A DNA stretch of 64,000 nt from Azophilus sp026709365 (GTDB lineage: Bacteria > Pseudomonadota > Gammaproteobacteria > Pseudomonadales > Azotimanducaceae), in contig OZ241345.1 of NCBI GenBank assembly GCA_965200175.1, positions 3,869,572 to 3,933,571 of the forward strand. The letters run 5' to 3'. How positions within the stretch are numbered: the first letter of the stretch is position 1; every line of letters starts with the position of its first letter. A program made the position numbers and the translations under genes. Positions 56,250 through 64,000 of the stretch are shown here, piece by piece. The notes below the pieces were generated by a model that saw only the letters and a list, made by a program, of their open reading frames with translations, was not told where the DNA came from and searched no databases.

Positions 56250-57503
56250 CTAAGGCCCCAGCGCGTTGATCGGAACGATGCCCACTTCACCCGGCCGAAA
56301 GTACCCATAGCTGCTGGGAACGATGACCGCGAGAGCGGCCGGTTTGCCATGGTCCGTTCCGGCCAGCCGCTGTGCGACTCGGAGCAGATTCCTCCGTCCC
56401 TCCTCGATCCGGCGCTCTCCCAGCTTGATTTCGAATGCGGCCCAGCGGCCGTCCGCCGTTTCCACAATGGCGTCCACCTCCAATCCGTCCTTTTCCCGGT
56501 AGTGGTACACGCGGGCGTCCGCCGCCTGCGCATAGGCGCGCAGGTCGCGGATCACCAGCGACTCGAACAGAAATCCGAAGTAGTTGAGGTCGGCCAGCAG
56601 GCGGTCTGGCGCGATTCCCAAGGCCGCCGTGGCGAGGGACGGATCCACGAAGTGACGTAATGCCGCTGCGCGAAGCCGGCTGCGGGAGCGCAGTTTCGGA
56701 GACCAGGCTGGCTGGTCCTCCACCACCATCAGCCGGGTGAGCGCTGCTAGGTATTCCGCAGCTGTGTCCGGGTTCAGCTTTTGACCCTTGGCGCCACTGA
56801 CATCAGCAGCCAATTTACTGATCGCCACGGGAGTCGCCACATTTCTTGCCAGCGACCGCAGCAGTCGTTCGACTCTGACCGGATCATGTGACTTGCCGCT
56901 CGCTTGCGGGATGTCAACATGGCAGACCTCCCTGACATAGCCGCGATTGGCGCGAATTGCCGCGGCCAAGGGCTTGCCGATGTTGGCGGGCCAGCCGCCG
57001 ACGCAGAGGATTTCAGCGAGCGAGGAAGCGGTCATTTCCCGTCGCGCCGCGCTCTGCGGCTCGCTTTGCAGCAGCTTGGCCAGTGAAATCGAATTTGATG
57101 ACTGGCCTGACTCACTCAGGGTGAAGGGCCGCATCCGCAGCCGTGAAAAGCGGCCCGCTCCGGAGTGCCGGGTGTGGTCGTCAGCGGGTTTGGCCGAGCC
57201 GGCAAGCAGGAACTGGCCCGGAGCGCGCCTGCGGTCAACTTCGTGCCGCACGTGATTCCAGATGCTCGGCGCAAGCTGCCATTCGTCGATCAAGCGCGGC
57301 GTTTCGCCGGCCAGCACTGCCCCAGCGTCCAAATCGACCATCAGTTTCGCGTTTTCGTCACGGTCAAGCCGCACCTCGCTTACCGCCGCGCGCAGCGCGG
57401 TTTCGGTTTTCCCGCAAGCTTTCGGGCCTTCAATGAGCACTGCTCCACTGGCTTCAAGCAGCAGGCTCAGTTCCGCATCGACGATTCGGGGAAGATATTC
57501 CAT
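56250..57503 (-). CDS. AAA_14/DUF4143 ATPase, divergent
   Basis: 417 residues from ATG at 57503 (MEYLPRIVDAELSLLLEASG). Walker A EGPKACGKTETALR, Walker B RLIDEWQLAPSIW, and C-terminal DUF4143 region with KDGLEVDAIVE and AFEIKLGERR (PD-(D/E)XK-like). It is the second member of this family in the window. Function unknown. The upstream 450 bp contains a palindromic repeat and an iteron-like array. Confidence 0.85.
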   Translation of the reverse strand: MEYLPRIVDAELSLLLEASGAVLIEGPKACGKTETALRAAVSEVRLDRDENAKLMVDLDAGAVLAGETPRLIDEWQLAPSIWNHVRHEVDRRRAPGQFLLAGSAKPADDHTRHSGAGRFSRLRMRPFTLSESGQSSNSISLAKLLQSEPQSAARREMTASSLAEILCVGGWPANIGKPLAAAIRANRGYVREVCHVDIPQASGKSHDPVRVERLLRSLARNVATPVAISKLAADVSGAKGQKLNPDTAAEYLAALTRLMVVEDQPAWSPKLRSRSRLRAAALRHFVDPSLATAALGIAPDRLLADLNYFGFLFESLVIRDLRAYAQAADARVYHYREKDGLEVDAIVETADGRWAAFEIKLGERRIEEGRRNLLRVAQRLAGTDHGKPAALAVIVPSSYGYFRPGEVGIVPINALGP

Positions 57504-57606
57504 GGTCAAGATAACTCTGGGCTGAATTGCCGATAATGCCTATAAATGTGCTTCAGCCGATACTGAAAGGGTGTGCAAACCCGCTGCGTTGTCGCTGCGG
57601 ATTTCC

Positions 57607-57700
57607 AATCGAGGGCGGGACGCCCTTGCTCCTTGAATCCGTTGGGTTCGGGCGACGACCCACTGAGCGAGGGCGTCCTGCCCTCGAAATGAACCGGGGA
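57607..57700. repeat. inverted pair of GAGGGCGGGACGCCC units
   Basis: GAGGGCGGGACGCCCT at about 57612 and AGGGCGTCCTGCCCTC at about 57672 match as inverted copies at 15 of 16 positions. A similar unit is at 26206. It may be a small non-autonomous element or a terminator-like hairpin. Confidence 0.5.
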
Positions 57701-57791
57701 CTGCGCCCAACTTCGTTGGCCGAAGCTGGTCTATGGGCATGTTGCCGACTTAGGCCGCCGGATTGCGAAATCGATGGCTCACCAACCACTC

Positions 57792-57906
57792 AACCCGTGA
57801 TTTGGTGGACATCTAACCCGCTATTTGTCGAACAATCAACCCGAAATTTGTAGAATTACAGACCCGATAAATGTCGATCATTCAACCGATGATTTGTCGA
57901 ATCCGC
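57792..57906 (+). repeat. five tandem 23-bp units, iteron-like array
   Basis: Units start at 57792, 57815, 57838, 57861 and 57884, with an exact 23-bp period. The consensus is AACCCG-NN-ATTTGTCGA-NN, with 1-3 deviations per copy. The period of about two DNA turns would put each unit on the same helix face. No CRISPR-type spacer is present, because the units are contiguous. It fits a protein-binding array. Confidence 0.7.
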
Positions 57907-57969
57907 CGCGGAATCCTCCAATAAGGGCGTCCCGTCCGCGTCCAAGTGGCGTAGGCAGCCCACCGCCAT

Positions 57970-58043
57970 CTCGGCATCCGCCCCTCGATGTATTGGTCGA
58001 TCAGTTCGTGGTAGCGGCGAATCCGCGATTGCTGCTTGGCGAG
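57970..58043 (-). pseudogene. 3'-terminal scrap of a Rieske oxygenase gene
   Basis: The minus strand reads KQQSRIRRYHELIDQYIEGR, nearly the same as the last residues of the intact Rieske gene at 58641 (KQESRIRRYHELIDDYIEGR). The DNA match is about 85-90 percent over 70 bp. The rest of this second copy is missing and the SRPBCC gene lies between the two. Confidence 0.7.
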
Positions 58044-58541
58044 TTATCCGTGCTCAGTTTTAGCGCCTTCGAGGTACGCCTTTAGGTTCGCGTTGCCTTG
58101 TTCGTAGGCTCTTTGTGCCGGTGCGGGATCCCAGAAGAACACGTACAGACCCGTGTATTCCTCGTGTTGGATCACGCGAGTGCCGCCCGGCACGGGCTCA
58201 AGACGCCAGTTGTGATCGTATGTAAGGAGCACCGGATAACCGCCACCTTGGTGCATCCATTCATTGGCAACGAAGTCCTTCACCAACACCTGAACCGGCG
58301 TCGCTTCACCGTCACCCATCTTCATCTGCAGCCCAAGCCTGCTGCCTTCCGCAAACATGCCCTCATAAGCGACGAAGATGGGATTCCACTCCCCATAGGT
58401 CCGCGGGTTCGTGATCACTGACCAGACTTCTTCGGGGGATGCGTTGATCACAATCTCGGCATGAACGGACTTGTGCGCCGTTAGACCGGCGATGACCAGG
58501 ATGGCCACAAGCAAAACGCCGCCAATGATCCACTTCGCCAT
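58044..58541 (-). CDS. membrane-anchored SRPBCC (START-like) protein
   Basis: 165 residues from ATG at 58541. One N-terminal helix (WIIGGVLLVAILVIAGLTA) then a START-like domain: VINASPEEVWSVITNPRTYGEWNPIF is typical of the polyketide cyclase/dehydrase SRPBCC group. It should bind a hydrophobic ligand near the membrane. It sits between the Rieske relic and the intact Rieske gene on the same strand. Confidence 0.8.
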   Translation of the reverse strand: MAKWIIGGVLLVAILVIAGLTAHKSVHAEIVINASPEEVWSVITNPRTYGEWNPIFVAYEGMFAEGSRLGLQMKMGDGEATPVQVLVKDFVANEWMHQGGGYPVLLTYDHNWRLEPVPGGTRVIQHEEYTGLYVFFWDPAPAQRAYEQGNANLKAYLEGAKTEHG

Positions 58542-58640
58542 CACTTCCGTACCTCTCGCCAATGAATGAACGCCGTATGAGCGGAGTTAGCGTGGCCGGG
58601 CCAGGCGCCCCGGACAGCTGGTTCTGAAGTCGCCCTTAAG

Positions 58641-59984
58641 TCACTGCGGCATCCGGCCCTCGATGTAGTCATCGATCAGTTCGTGGTAGCGGCGAATCCG
58701 CGATTCCTGCTTGGCTAGGTAAACGCCCTTGAAGCCGCGTGAGCGGAAGCCGCGCTGCTGGGTGACGAACACCCGCACGTCATCCTCGATGCCGGGGCCG
58801 ATGGACTGGCCTGCGCCGTACTCGAGCAGGGTTCGCTCCACTTCCTCGCTGCCGCCGTGGTTGCGCTCGGTGCCCGCTTCCAGGGAGGCGGGGCTGGCGT
58901 ACCACCAATTGTCGAACAGGCACTGCTGGGGGTCGTCCGGGTGCGGGCGGGCGCGCAGGAAGTGGAAGCCGTCCGACCACAGCGACACCGCGAAGTTGGG
59001 GAACAGGGTGTAGTGGAAGGCATCGGTCAACTGGGCGTCGGGCACCTTGTCGTAGTGGGCGAAGCCGCGGCCGGCTCCCAGCCGCCGCTTGGCGTCCTGC
59101 AGCGCCTTGCGGGTGCCTTCCGGCTTGCCTTGGAAGTCCGCCGGGTCGATGTCCCAATAGCGCAGCTGGCTGGCCAAGGGCTCCTGGATGTTGCCCAACT
59201 TGTCGGTGGAGCCGACGCCGTAGCCGCCCTCCATGATCATGCGGTTGTGCCCTTCGTCGGAGAGGTCGAAGCGGGTCTCCTTGAAGTAGGTGTTGATGTG
59301 GCCGCGAATCTCCTTGCGGTTGGTCTCAGTGGTGGCGCCCATGTGCACCGTCGGGACGTGGTAGGACTCGTTGAAGTTGTCCAGCACCACCTTCCAGTTG
59401 CAGGGCAGCCACATGCTGTTGGCCATGGTGCGCCGCCAAGTGTGGAGGTCGCGCAGTTGCCACTCGTCCCAGATCGGCCCTAGGTACTCCTTCAGGCTCA
59501 CACATTTCGGGTCCATGTTCACCCAGATGAAGCCGGCGAAGGTCTCGCAGCGCAGCTCCGCCAGCCGCACCTTGCCGCAGGGGTTGCCCTCCGTGAAGTC
59601 GTCCCTGTCGGGGGCGAAGTTGAGCGTACCGTCGGGCAGGTAGGCCCAACTGTGGTACTTGCAGACGAAGCGCTTGACGCTGCCTTGGTCGTCCTCGACG
59701 AGCGGGTTGCCGCGATGTTGGCAGACGTTGTAGAACGCCTTCACCCCGCCGTTCTTCTGGCGGACCATGAGGATCTCCTCGGCCCCCACCGGCTCCATCT
59801 GCCACTCGCCGGGGTTGGGCAGCTTGGACTCGCGGCCCAGCAGCAGCCAGACCTTCGCCCACATGCGCTCCTGCTCCTTGTCGAAGAACGCCCGCGAGGT
59901 GTAGCGGTAGCCCTCCAGCAGCGACCCGCGCGTGTACTGCTCCGGGTAGGCGTTGATGTCGTGGATTTCGGCTTGCTCGGACAC
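58641..59984 (-). CDS. Rieske aromatic ring-hydroxylating oxygenase, alpha subunit
   Basis: 447 residues. Rieske [2Fe-2S] ligands C88, H90, C108 and H111 (VCQHRGNPLVED, VCKYHSWAY). Mononuclear iron ligands H209 and H214 in NFNESYHVPTVH. It oxidises an aromatic or aliphatic substrate with O2 and electrons from a reductase that is not seen here. The next intact gene upstream on the other strand is a molybdopterin oxidoreductase. The relic at 57970 suggests this family was once duplicated here. Confidence 0.88.
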   Translation of the reverse strand: MSEQAEIHDINAYPEQYTRGSLLEGYRYTSRAFFDKEQERMWAKVWLLLGRESKLPNPGEWQMEPVGAEEILMVRQKNGGVKAFYNVCQHRGNPLVEDDQGSVKRFVCKYHSWAYLPDGTLNFAPDRDDFTEGNPCGKVRLAELRCETFAGFIWVNMDPKCVSLKEYLGPIWDEWQLRDLHTWRRTMANSMWLPCNWKVVLDNFNESYHVPTVHMGATTETNRKEIRGHINTYFKETRFDLSDEGHNRMIMEGGYGVGSTDKLGNIQEPLASQLRYWDIDPADFQGKPEGTRKALQDAKRRLGAGRGFAHYDKVPDAQLTDAFHYTLFPNFAVSLWSDGFHFLRARPHPDDPQQCLFDNWWYASPASLEAGTERNHGGSEEVERTLLEYGAGQSIGPGIEDDVRVFVTQQRGFRSRGFKGVYLAKQESRIRRYHELIDDYIEGRMPQ

Positions 59985-60061
59985 GTCTCCCCCAGATCGC
60001 TCCTTTGATGGGGATCATTGTGCCAGAGACTCAGCACATTTGCCGTTGACCGCTAATGCGC

Positions 60062-60080
60062 ACCCAGCGCGGCGCTGGGT
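60062..60080. promoter_or_regulatory. perfect hairpin in leader of molybdopterin oxidoreductase gene
   Basis: ACCCAGCGC and GCGCTGGGT flank one base (60062-60080), 42 bp before the ATG at 60123. It is in the divergent region with the Rieske gene and could be an operator shared by both or an RNA hairpin. Confidence 0.4.
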
Positions 60081-60122
60081 TAACATCGGCGCTGCCCGAT
60101 CGCCCAAATCAAGGTTCACCCC

Positions 60123-62309
60123 ATGCCCACGACAACCAAGTACTCCATCTGCACCATCTGCGACATCGGCTGCCAACTGCGCACGGAAGCGGAGGGCGGC
60201 AAGGTGCAGCGGGTGCTGGCCCACGACAACCCGATGCTGGCGCGCAACATCTGCTTCAAGGGGGTGGCCGCGCCGCACATCCACAACCATGAGGATCGGA
60301 TTCGAGTGCCCCTCAAGCGGGTCGGTGGCCGTGGCGAGGACCGCTGGGAGGAGATTCCCTACGAACAGGCGATGGACGAAATCGCGACGCGGCTCAAGCA
60401 GGTGGTGGACCGGCACGGCCCCGAATCGCTGGCCGTGTCCACCTCGGGCTGGAACACCCAAACCACCCACGCCACCGACCGGCGCTTCATGAACCTGCTG
60501 GGCTCGCCCAACTGGATCAGCGGCGTCGCCCTGTGCGCGGGCAACACGGCGGCCGTCAACCGCCTGACCTACGGCTGGTTCCCGCAGCCGGACTATGCCA
60601 ACACCCAATGCATCGTGCTGTTCGGCCACAATCCCCGCAAGCACTCCTGGACGCCGATCTACAACGCCATCAACGCGGCAAGAGCGCAGGGCGCCAAGCT
60701 GATCGTTCTGGATCCGCGCGTGTCGGACCAGGCGGAGACCGCCGACCTGCACTTGCGCCTGCGGGCCGGCACGGATGCCGCCATGTGCCTCGGCTGGCTG
60801 AAGGTCATATTTGATGAAGGCCTGCACGACCGGCAGTTCGTCAAGGACCACTGCGTTGGATTCGACCAACTGCGCGAACGGGTTGATGAGTATCCGCTGG
60901 AGCGTGTGGAAGCCATCACCGGCGTCGATCGCGAACTGATTGCCGAGGCCGCCCGCCTCTACGCCACGTCGGAGGGCGCGGTGATTCCCTGGACGCCCAT
61001 TACCGACCAGCAGGTTTCATCGACCTCGGCCATTCGCCTGCACTCGATCCTGCGCGCCGTCACCGGCAACCTCGATGCCGTGGGCGGCGAAACCTTGGGC
61101 GGATTCAACCCGGACTACATCCCGGAGTCGGAAATCGGCCTGCACGAGGCCCTGCCGGACGAGCAGAAGGCCAAGCAGCTCGGCTATGACAACCATCCGG
61201 CCTTCACCTACCGCGTTGCCGAAATGCTTAAGGAACCCACGGAGAAGGTCTGGGGCTACCCCTACGCGGACATCGTGATGGGTTGCCAGATGGCCAACCC
61301 CACCCATGTGTTCCGGGCGATGGCGACCGGGGAGCCTTACCCGGTGAAGGCGTTCATCACGCTGGGCAACAACACGCTGCTGAGCTATGCCAACCAGCAC
61401 CTGATCCATCGGGGTTTGATGAATCAGGAACTGATCGTCGCCCACGAGCTGTTCATGACGCCCACCGCCATGCTGGCCGACTACGTGCTGCCGGGGGATG
61501 CGTTCACCGAGCGCAATCACATCGCCGACAGCTGGAGTTGGAGCACCCGATTGGCCTTGTCGCAACAGGTGGTGGAGGCTCCGGAGCAGGCCTCGAGCAC
61601 CTTCCAGTTTTGGCGCGACCTGGCGGTTCGCTTCGGCTTCGGCAACGAGTTCCCTTGGGCGAGCCTTGAGGACATGCTCGACTACCGGCTGTCGCGCTCG
61701 GGCCGCACCTTCGCCGAGTTTGAGCAGGCGGGCTACATGGAAATGCCGCCGCCGGAGTTCCACAAGTACAAAAAGACCGGCTTCGCCACGCCCAGCGGCA
61801 AGGTGGAGCTCTATTCCAGCGTGCTGGACGACTTGGGCTTCGATCCGCTGCCCTACTACCGGGAGGGGCCTCGGCCCAGTGAGGAATACCCGTATCGGGT
61901 GTTCACCGGCGTTCGGGAGGATGCGTTCTTCCAGACCGGCCAACGCAACATCGAGGTGCTGCGCCAGCGGTCGCCCATTCCCAAGATCTTCCTGCATCCC
62001 GAAGACGCGAGCCGTGAAGCGCTGGAGGACGGCGATTGGGTCCGCCTCGAAACCGCCACCGGCCAGGTCACCGCTGAATTGTCCGTCCAGCCCAGCATGA
62101 AGGAAGGGCACCTGCGCGTGCCCCACGGCTGGTGGTACCCGGAACTCCGGGGCCAGGACGGCCTCGCCGGCGCCTTCATTTCAAGCGACGCCGTCCTCTG
62201 CTCGGACGATGACGAATACTTGGATACGGAGCAGGGCGTCCCCCACTTCAAGGGCTTCCCCGGTCGGATCAGCAAAGCGGAGCGGCCGCCATCTCTTGCT
62301 TCGCTGTAG
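60123..62309 (+). CDS. molybdopterin oxidoreductase, DMSO reductase family
   Basis: 728 residues. The N-terminal [4Fe-4S] cluster uses C10, C13, C17 and C44 (CTICDIGCQ ... RNICFKG). C138 in GVALCAGNT is the likely Mo/W ligand. A C-terminal molybdopterin-dinucleotide domain begins near YRVFTGVREDAFFQ. No Tat signal is seen, so it is probably cytoplasmic. Relatives include formate dehydrogenase- and nitrate reductase-like enzymes; the substrate is unknown. Confidence 0.87.
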   Translation: MPTTTKYSICTICDIGCQLRTEAEGGKVQRVLAHDNPMLARNICFKGVAAPHIHNHEDRIRVPLKRVGGRGEDRWEEIPYEQAMDEIATRLKQVVDRHGPESLAVSTSGWNTQTTHATDRRFMNLLGSPNWISGVALCAGNTAAVNRLTYGWFPQPDYANTQCIVLFGHNPRKHSWTPIYNAINAARAQGAKLIVLDPRVSDQAETADLHLRLRAGTDAAMCLGWLKVIFDEGLHDRQFVKDHCVGFDQLRERVDEYPLERVEAITGVDRELIAEAARLYATSEGAVIPWTPITDQQVSSTSAIRLHSILRAVTGNLDAVGGETLGGFNPDYIPESEIGLHEALPDEQKAKQLGYDNHPAFTYRVAEMLKEPTEKVWGYPYADIVMGCQMANPTHVFRAMATGEPYPVKAFITLGNNTLLSYANQHLIHRGLMNQELIVAHELFMTPTAMLADYVLPGDAFTERNHIADSWSWSTRLALSQQVVEAPEQASSTFQFWRDLAVRFGFGNEFPWASLEDMLDYRLSRSGRTFAEFEQAGYMEMPPPEFHKYKKTGFATPSGKVELYSSVLDDLGFDPLPYYREGPRPSEEYPYRVFTGVREDAFFQTGQRNIEVLRQRSPIPKIFLHPEDASREALEDGDWVRLETATGQVTAELSVQPSMKEGHLRVPHGWWYPELRGQDGLAGAFISSDAVLCSDDDEYLDTEQGVPHFKGFPGRISKAERPPSLASL

Positions 62310-62498
62310 TTTGGGCGAGATCCCCGGAGCTCTAGTCCCGCCCTCGACTTGAATCCAGGAGGTGCCATGAAAACTCCAAAAGCCCCTGTTCGAGGGAAGC
62401 TCAGCGGACAAACCGCGATTCCCGACATCCGGGGAAGCGGAGATGGATGCAGAGGCATCACGTGAAGTGAGTCGTCGGCTAGCACATTGGGCTCAGAC

Positions 62499-62537
62499 GG
62501 TTCCATAATAGATTCGTTTTGAATTGAGTATGGAACC
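62499..62537. promoter_or_regulatory. inverted repeat ending at the antitoxin start codon
   Basis: GGTTCCATA (62499-62507) and TATGGAACC (62529-62537) are exact inverted copies with a 21-bp gap, ending directly at the ATG at 62538. Half-site centres are 30 bp apart, close to three helical turns, as expected for an operator bound by ribbon-helix-helix antitoxins. Confidence 0.6.
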
Positions 62538-62852
62538 ATGCCTAATCTGTCGATCAAGAACGTGCCGGAGCCTGTGGTCGAGAAGCTGCGTCAGTCTGCC
62601 GCTGCCAACCATCGTTCACTGCAGGGCGAATTGATGGCTCTCGTGTGCCGTGCCGCCGAGGAAGGCTCTGTCGGCGCCATGGATGCGGAAAGGGCGCAAC
62701 CTCAAGCGGGTCCCTTTGCGCCAACGCAGGTCGAATCCGGATGGATGACCATTGAGCAGATGTCGGCCGAGAGTCGGATCGCTTATCCCGAGCCCATCAC
62801 CAAAGGCCCCCTTGCCGTTGACATCATTCGCCGTGAGCGCGACGCCAGATGA
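62538..62852 (+). CDS. FitA-like ribbon-helix-helix antitoxin
   Basis: 104 residues. MPNLSIKNVPEPVVEKLRQSA then NHRSLQGELMALVCRAAEE is the RHH fold of FitA/VapB antitoxins. The C-terminal tail should bind a PIN toxin. It overlaps the start of the destroyed toxin gene by 4 bp. The upstream inverted repeat is its likely operator. Confidence 0.82.
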   Translation: MPNLSIKNVPEPVVEKLRQSAAANHRSLQGELMALVCRAAEEGSVGAMDAERAQPQAGPFAPTQVESGWMTIEQMSAESRIAYPEPITKGPLAVDIIRRERDAR

Positions 62853-62881
62853 GCCAACTCGTGGTTGCGGAACTTGGCTAA
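62849..62881 (+). pseudogene. PIN toxin, first 10 codons only
   Basis: ATG at 62849 overlaps the antitoxin stop (ATGA) and reads MSQLVVAELG then stop, like the start of VapC/FitB toxins, which normally continue V-V-D-A/T-S. The next gene on the other strand begins to end at 62888, so the toxin body is gone. Confidence 0.5.
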
Positions 62882-62887
62882 CGGGGC

Positions 62888-64000
62888 TTATGCCGCCAGC
62901 CCCTGGGCGGTGACCCATTGCCAAGTCTCGTCGAGCGCCTTGGTGAGCTTGGTGAACAGCTCATCCACCTGGGCATCGGTGATGATTAAGGGCGGGCACA
63001 TCGCCATGGTGTCGCCGAGGTTGCGCAGGATCAGGCCGTGGGCTTCGCAGCGGGCGTTGCAGTGGGCGCCGACGCCGGCTGACGTCGGGTAGGGGGTGCG
63101 GGTGTCCTTGTCGGCCATCAGCTCCGCCGCGCCGATCAGGCCGCGGCCGCGGGTGTTGCCGACCAGGGGGTGCTCTTCCAAGGCCGCCAAGCGTTCCTGG
63201 AACGCGGCGCCCACCTTGGCCGCATGGCCGAAGATGTCGCGCTCTTCCATCAATTCCAGATTGCGCAGCGCCACCGCCGCGCAGACGGGGTGCCCGGAGT
63301 AGGTGAAGCCGTGGCCGAACAGGCCCACCTCGCTGCTGGCCTCGACGATGGGTTGGTACATGAACTCCGGGATCACCACCGCCGACAGCGGCAGGTAGGC
63401 GGAACTGACCGCCTTGGCCACGCTCATGGTTGTGGGCCGGATGCCCATGGTCTGGGCGCCGAAGGGCTTGCCGGTGCGCCCGAAGCCGCAAATGACCTCA
63501 TCGTCGATGAAGAGGATGCCGTGCCGGTCGAGCACTTCCTGCACCTTCTCGTAGTAGCCGGCGGGCGGCACGACGACCCCGCCTGCCCCAGTGATCGGCT
63601 CGGCGATGAACGCGGCGATGGTCTCCGGGCCTTCGCGCAGGATCAGGTCTTCCAGGTTGGCGACAATGCGGTCGCGGAACTGGGCCTCGCTTTCCGCCGC
63701 CAGGCCGTCCCGGTAGTAGTGCGGTCGGTCGGTGTGCAGCACTTCCTTGATGGGCAGGTCGAAGTGCGCATGGAAGGGCGGCAGGCCGGTAAGCGATCCG
63801 GAGCCGATGGTGATGCCGTGGTAGCCGCCGATGCGGGAGATGATCTTCTTCCTCTCCGGCTTGCCGATGGCGTTGTGGTAGTACCACATCAACTTGATCT
63901 GGGTGTCGTTGGCGTCACTGCCGGACAGGCCGAAGAACACGCGGCCCGCATCGAACGGCGCCATGGCCTTGAGCTTCTCCGCCAGCAGAATGCTCGGCTC
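62888..64000 (-). CDS. class III (omega) aminotransferase, 5' end outside window
   Basis: The frame is open through the right edge (reading EPSILLAEKLKAMAPFDAG), so only the last 370 residues are seen. PLP-binding Lys is in MSVAKAVSSAYLPLSA; cofactor motifs SGSDANDTQIKLMWYYH, HGITIGSGSLTG and FIDDEVICGFGRTGKPFG are present. It transfers amino groups between omega-amines or amino acids and keto acids, possibly linked to amine metabolism seen elsewhere in the window. Confidence 0.9.
   Translation of the reverse strand, partial: EPSILLAEKLKAMAPFDAGRVFFGLSGSDANDTQIKLMWYYHNAIGKPERKKIISRIGGYHGITIGSGSLTGLPPFHAHFDLPIKEVLHTDRPHYYRDGLAAESEAQFRDRIVANLEDLILREGPETIAAFIAEPITGAGGVVVPPAGYYEKVQEVLDRHGILFIDDEVICGFGRTGKPFGAQTMGIRPTTMSVAKAVSSAYLPLSAVVIPEFMYQPIVEASSEVGLFGHGFTYSGHPVCAAVALRNLELMEERDIFGHAAKVGAAFQERLAALEEHPLVGNTRGRGLIGAAELMADKDTRTPYPTSAGVGAHCNARCEAHGLILRNLGDTMAMCPPLIITDAQVDELFTKLTKALDETWQWVTAQGLAA

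Noticed and set aside
57792..57906. CRISPR array
   Set aside because: Units are contiguous, 23 bp long and degenerate, with no spacers and no cas genes nearby.

Overview
The window is GC-rich DNA, densely coded on both strands, from a bacterium that looks like an uncultured member of the Pseudomonadota. The evidence is family content: a hisH-hisF pair, ferrochelatase, carbon-monoxide-dehydrogenase-type molybdenum hydroxylase genes, a Rieske oxygenase, sulfolipid-type genes and an aromatic amine dehydrogenase cluster. No rRNA or tRNA gene was recognised. Sulfatase, sulfotransferase, ankyrin, many toxin-antitoxin remnants and many dispersed repeats would fit a host-associated or marine lineage, but that is inference.

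Layout. 0-3.1 kb: the C-terminal part of a large NACHT/STAND-like protein ending in a PD-(D/E)XK-like nuclease domain (defence candidate, cut by the window edge). 3.2-6.5 kb: an AT-richer island with two sulfotransferases and an orphan protein. 6.6-12.3 kb: a broken Fic gene, a sodium/solute symporter, a Phd/PIN toxin-antitoxin pair, a sulfatase and a zeta-toxin-like kinase. 12.3-24.5 kb: a long leftward tract holding an aromatic amine dehydrogenase cluster (B-E-D-A-cytochrome c), a sulfolipid-type epimerase/glycosyltransferase pair, PPK2, and a mevalonate block (mvaD, a GHMP kinase, and a fused HMG-CoA reductase-mevalonate kinase) beside an amidase. 24.7-34.9 kb: an accessory region with an amidohydrolase, a 270 bp MITE, two ATPase genes each preceded by a perfect palindrome, a split YefM antitoxin, a CaiB fragment, and a leftward pair of predicted nucleases (PD-(D/E)XK protein plus DUF2779 protein). 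35-49.7 kb: transporters, LysR, hemH, hisHF, oxidoreductases, an ankyrin protein, an amino-acid permease, and a glutamate-cysteine-ligase-like enzyme coupled to an aspartoacylase-like enzyme. 49.7-55.8 kb: a leftward molybdenum hydroxylase operon (S, SDR, CoxG-crotonase fusion, M, L). 56-64 kb: a DUF4143 ATPase, an iteron-like repeat array, a relic of a second Rieske gene, an SRPBCC protein, a Rieske oxygenase, a molybdopterin oxidoreductase, a FitA-type antitoxin with a destroyed toxin, and a class III aminotransferase cut by the right edge.

How it works together. The recognisable metabolism is oxidation of amines and other organic compounds (TTQ enzyme, Mo hydroxylase, Rieske and DMSO-reductase-type enzymes) next to isoprenoid supply by the mevalonate route and a likely sulfolipid branch. 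Between these blocks the DNA is full of scars: truncated genes (Fic, CaiB, acyl-CoA dehydrogenase, AAA ATPase, Rieske, toxins), at least seven loci with a two-hairpin repeat, and MITE copies. This suggests active rearrangement of accessory DNA.

The strongest candidates for something undescribed are the nuclease pair at 30.6-32.9 kb, the NACHT/nuclease protein at the left edge, the dispersed two-hairpin repeat family, the 23-bp iteron-like array, the HMGR-mevalonate kinase fusion, and the Mo-hydroxylase operon with its CoxG-crotonase fusion and an SDR lacking the catalytic Tyr/Lys.
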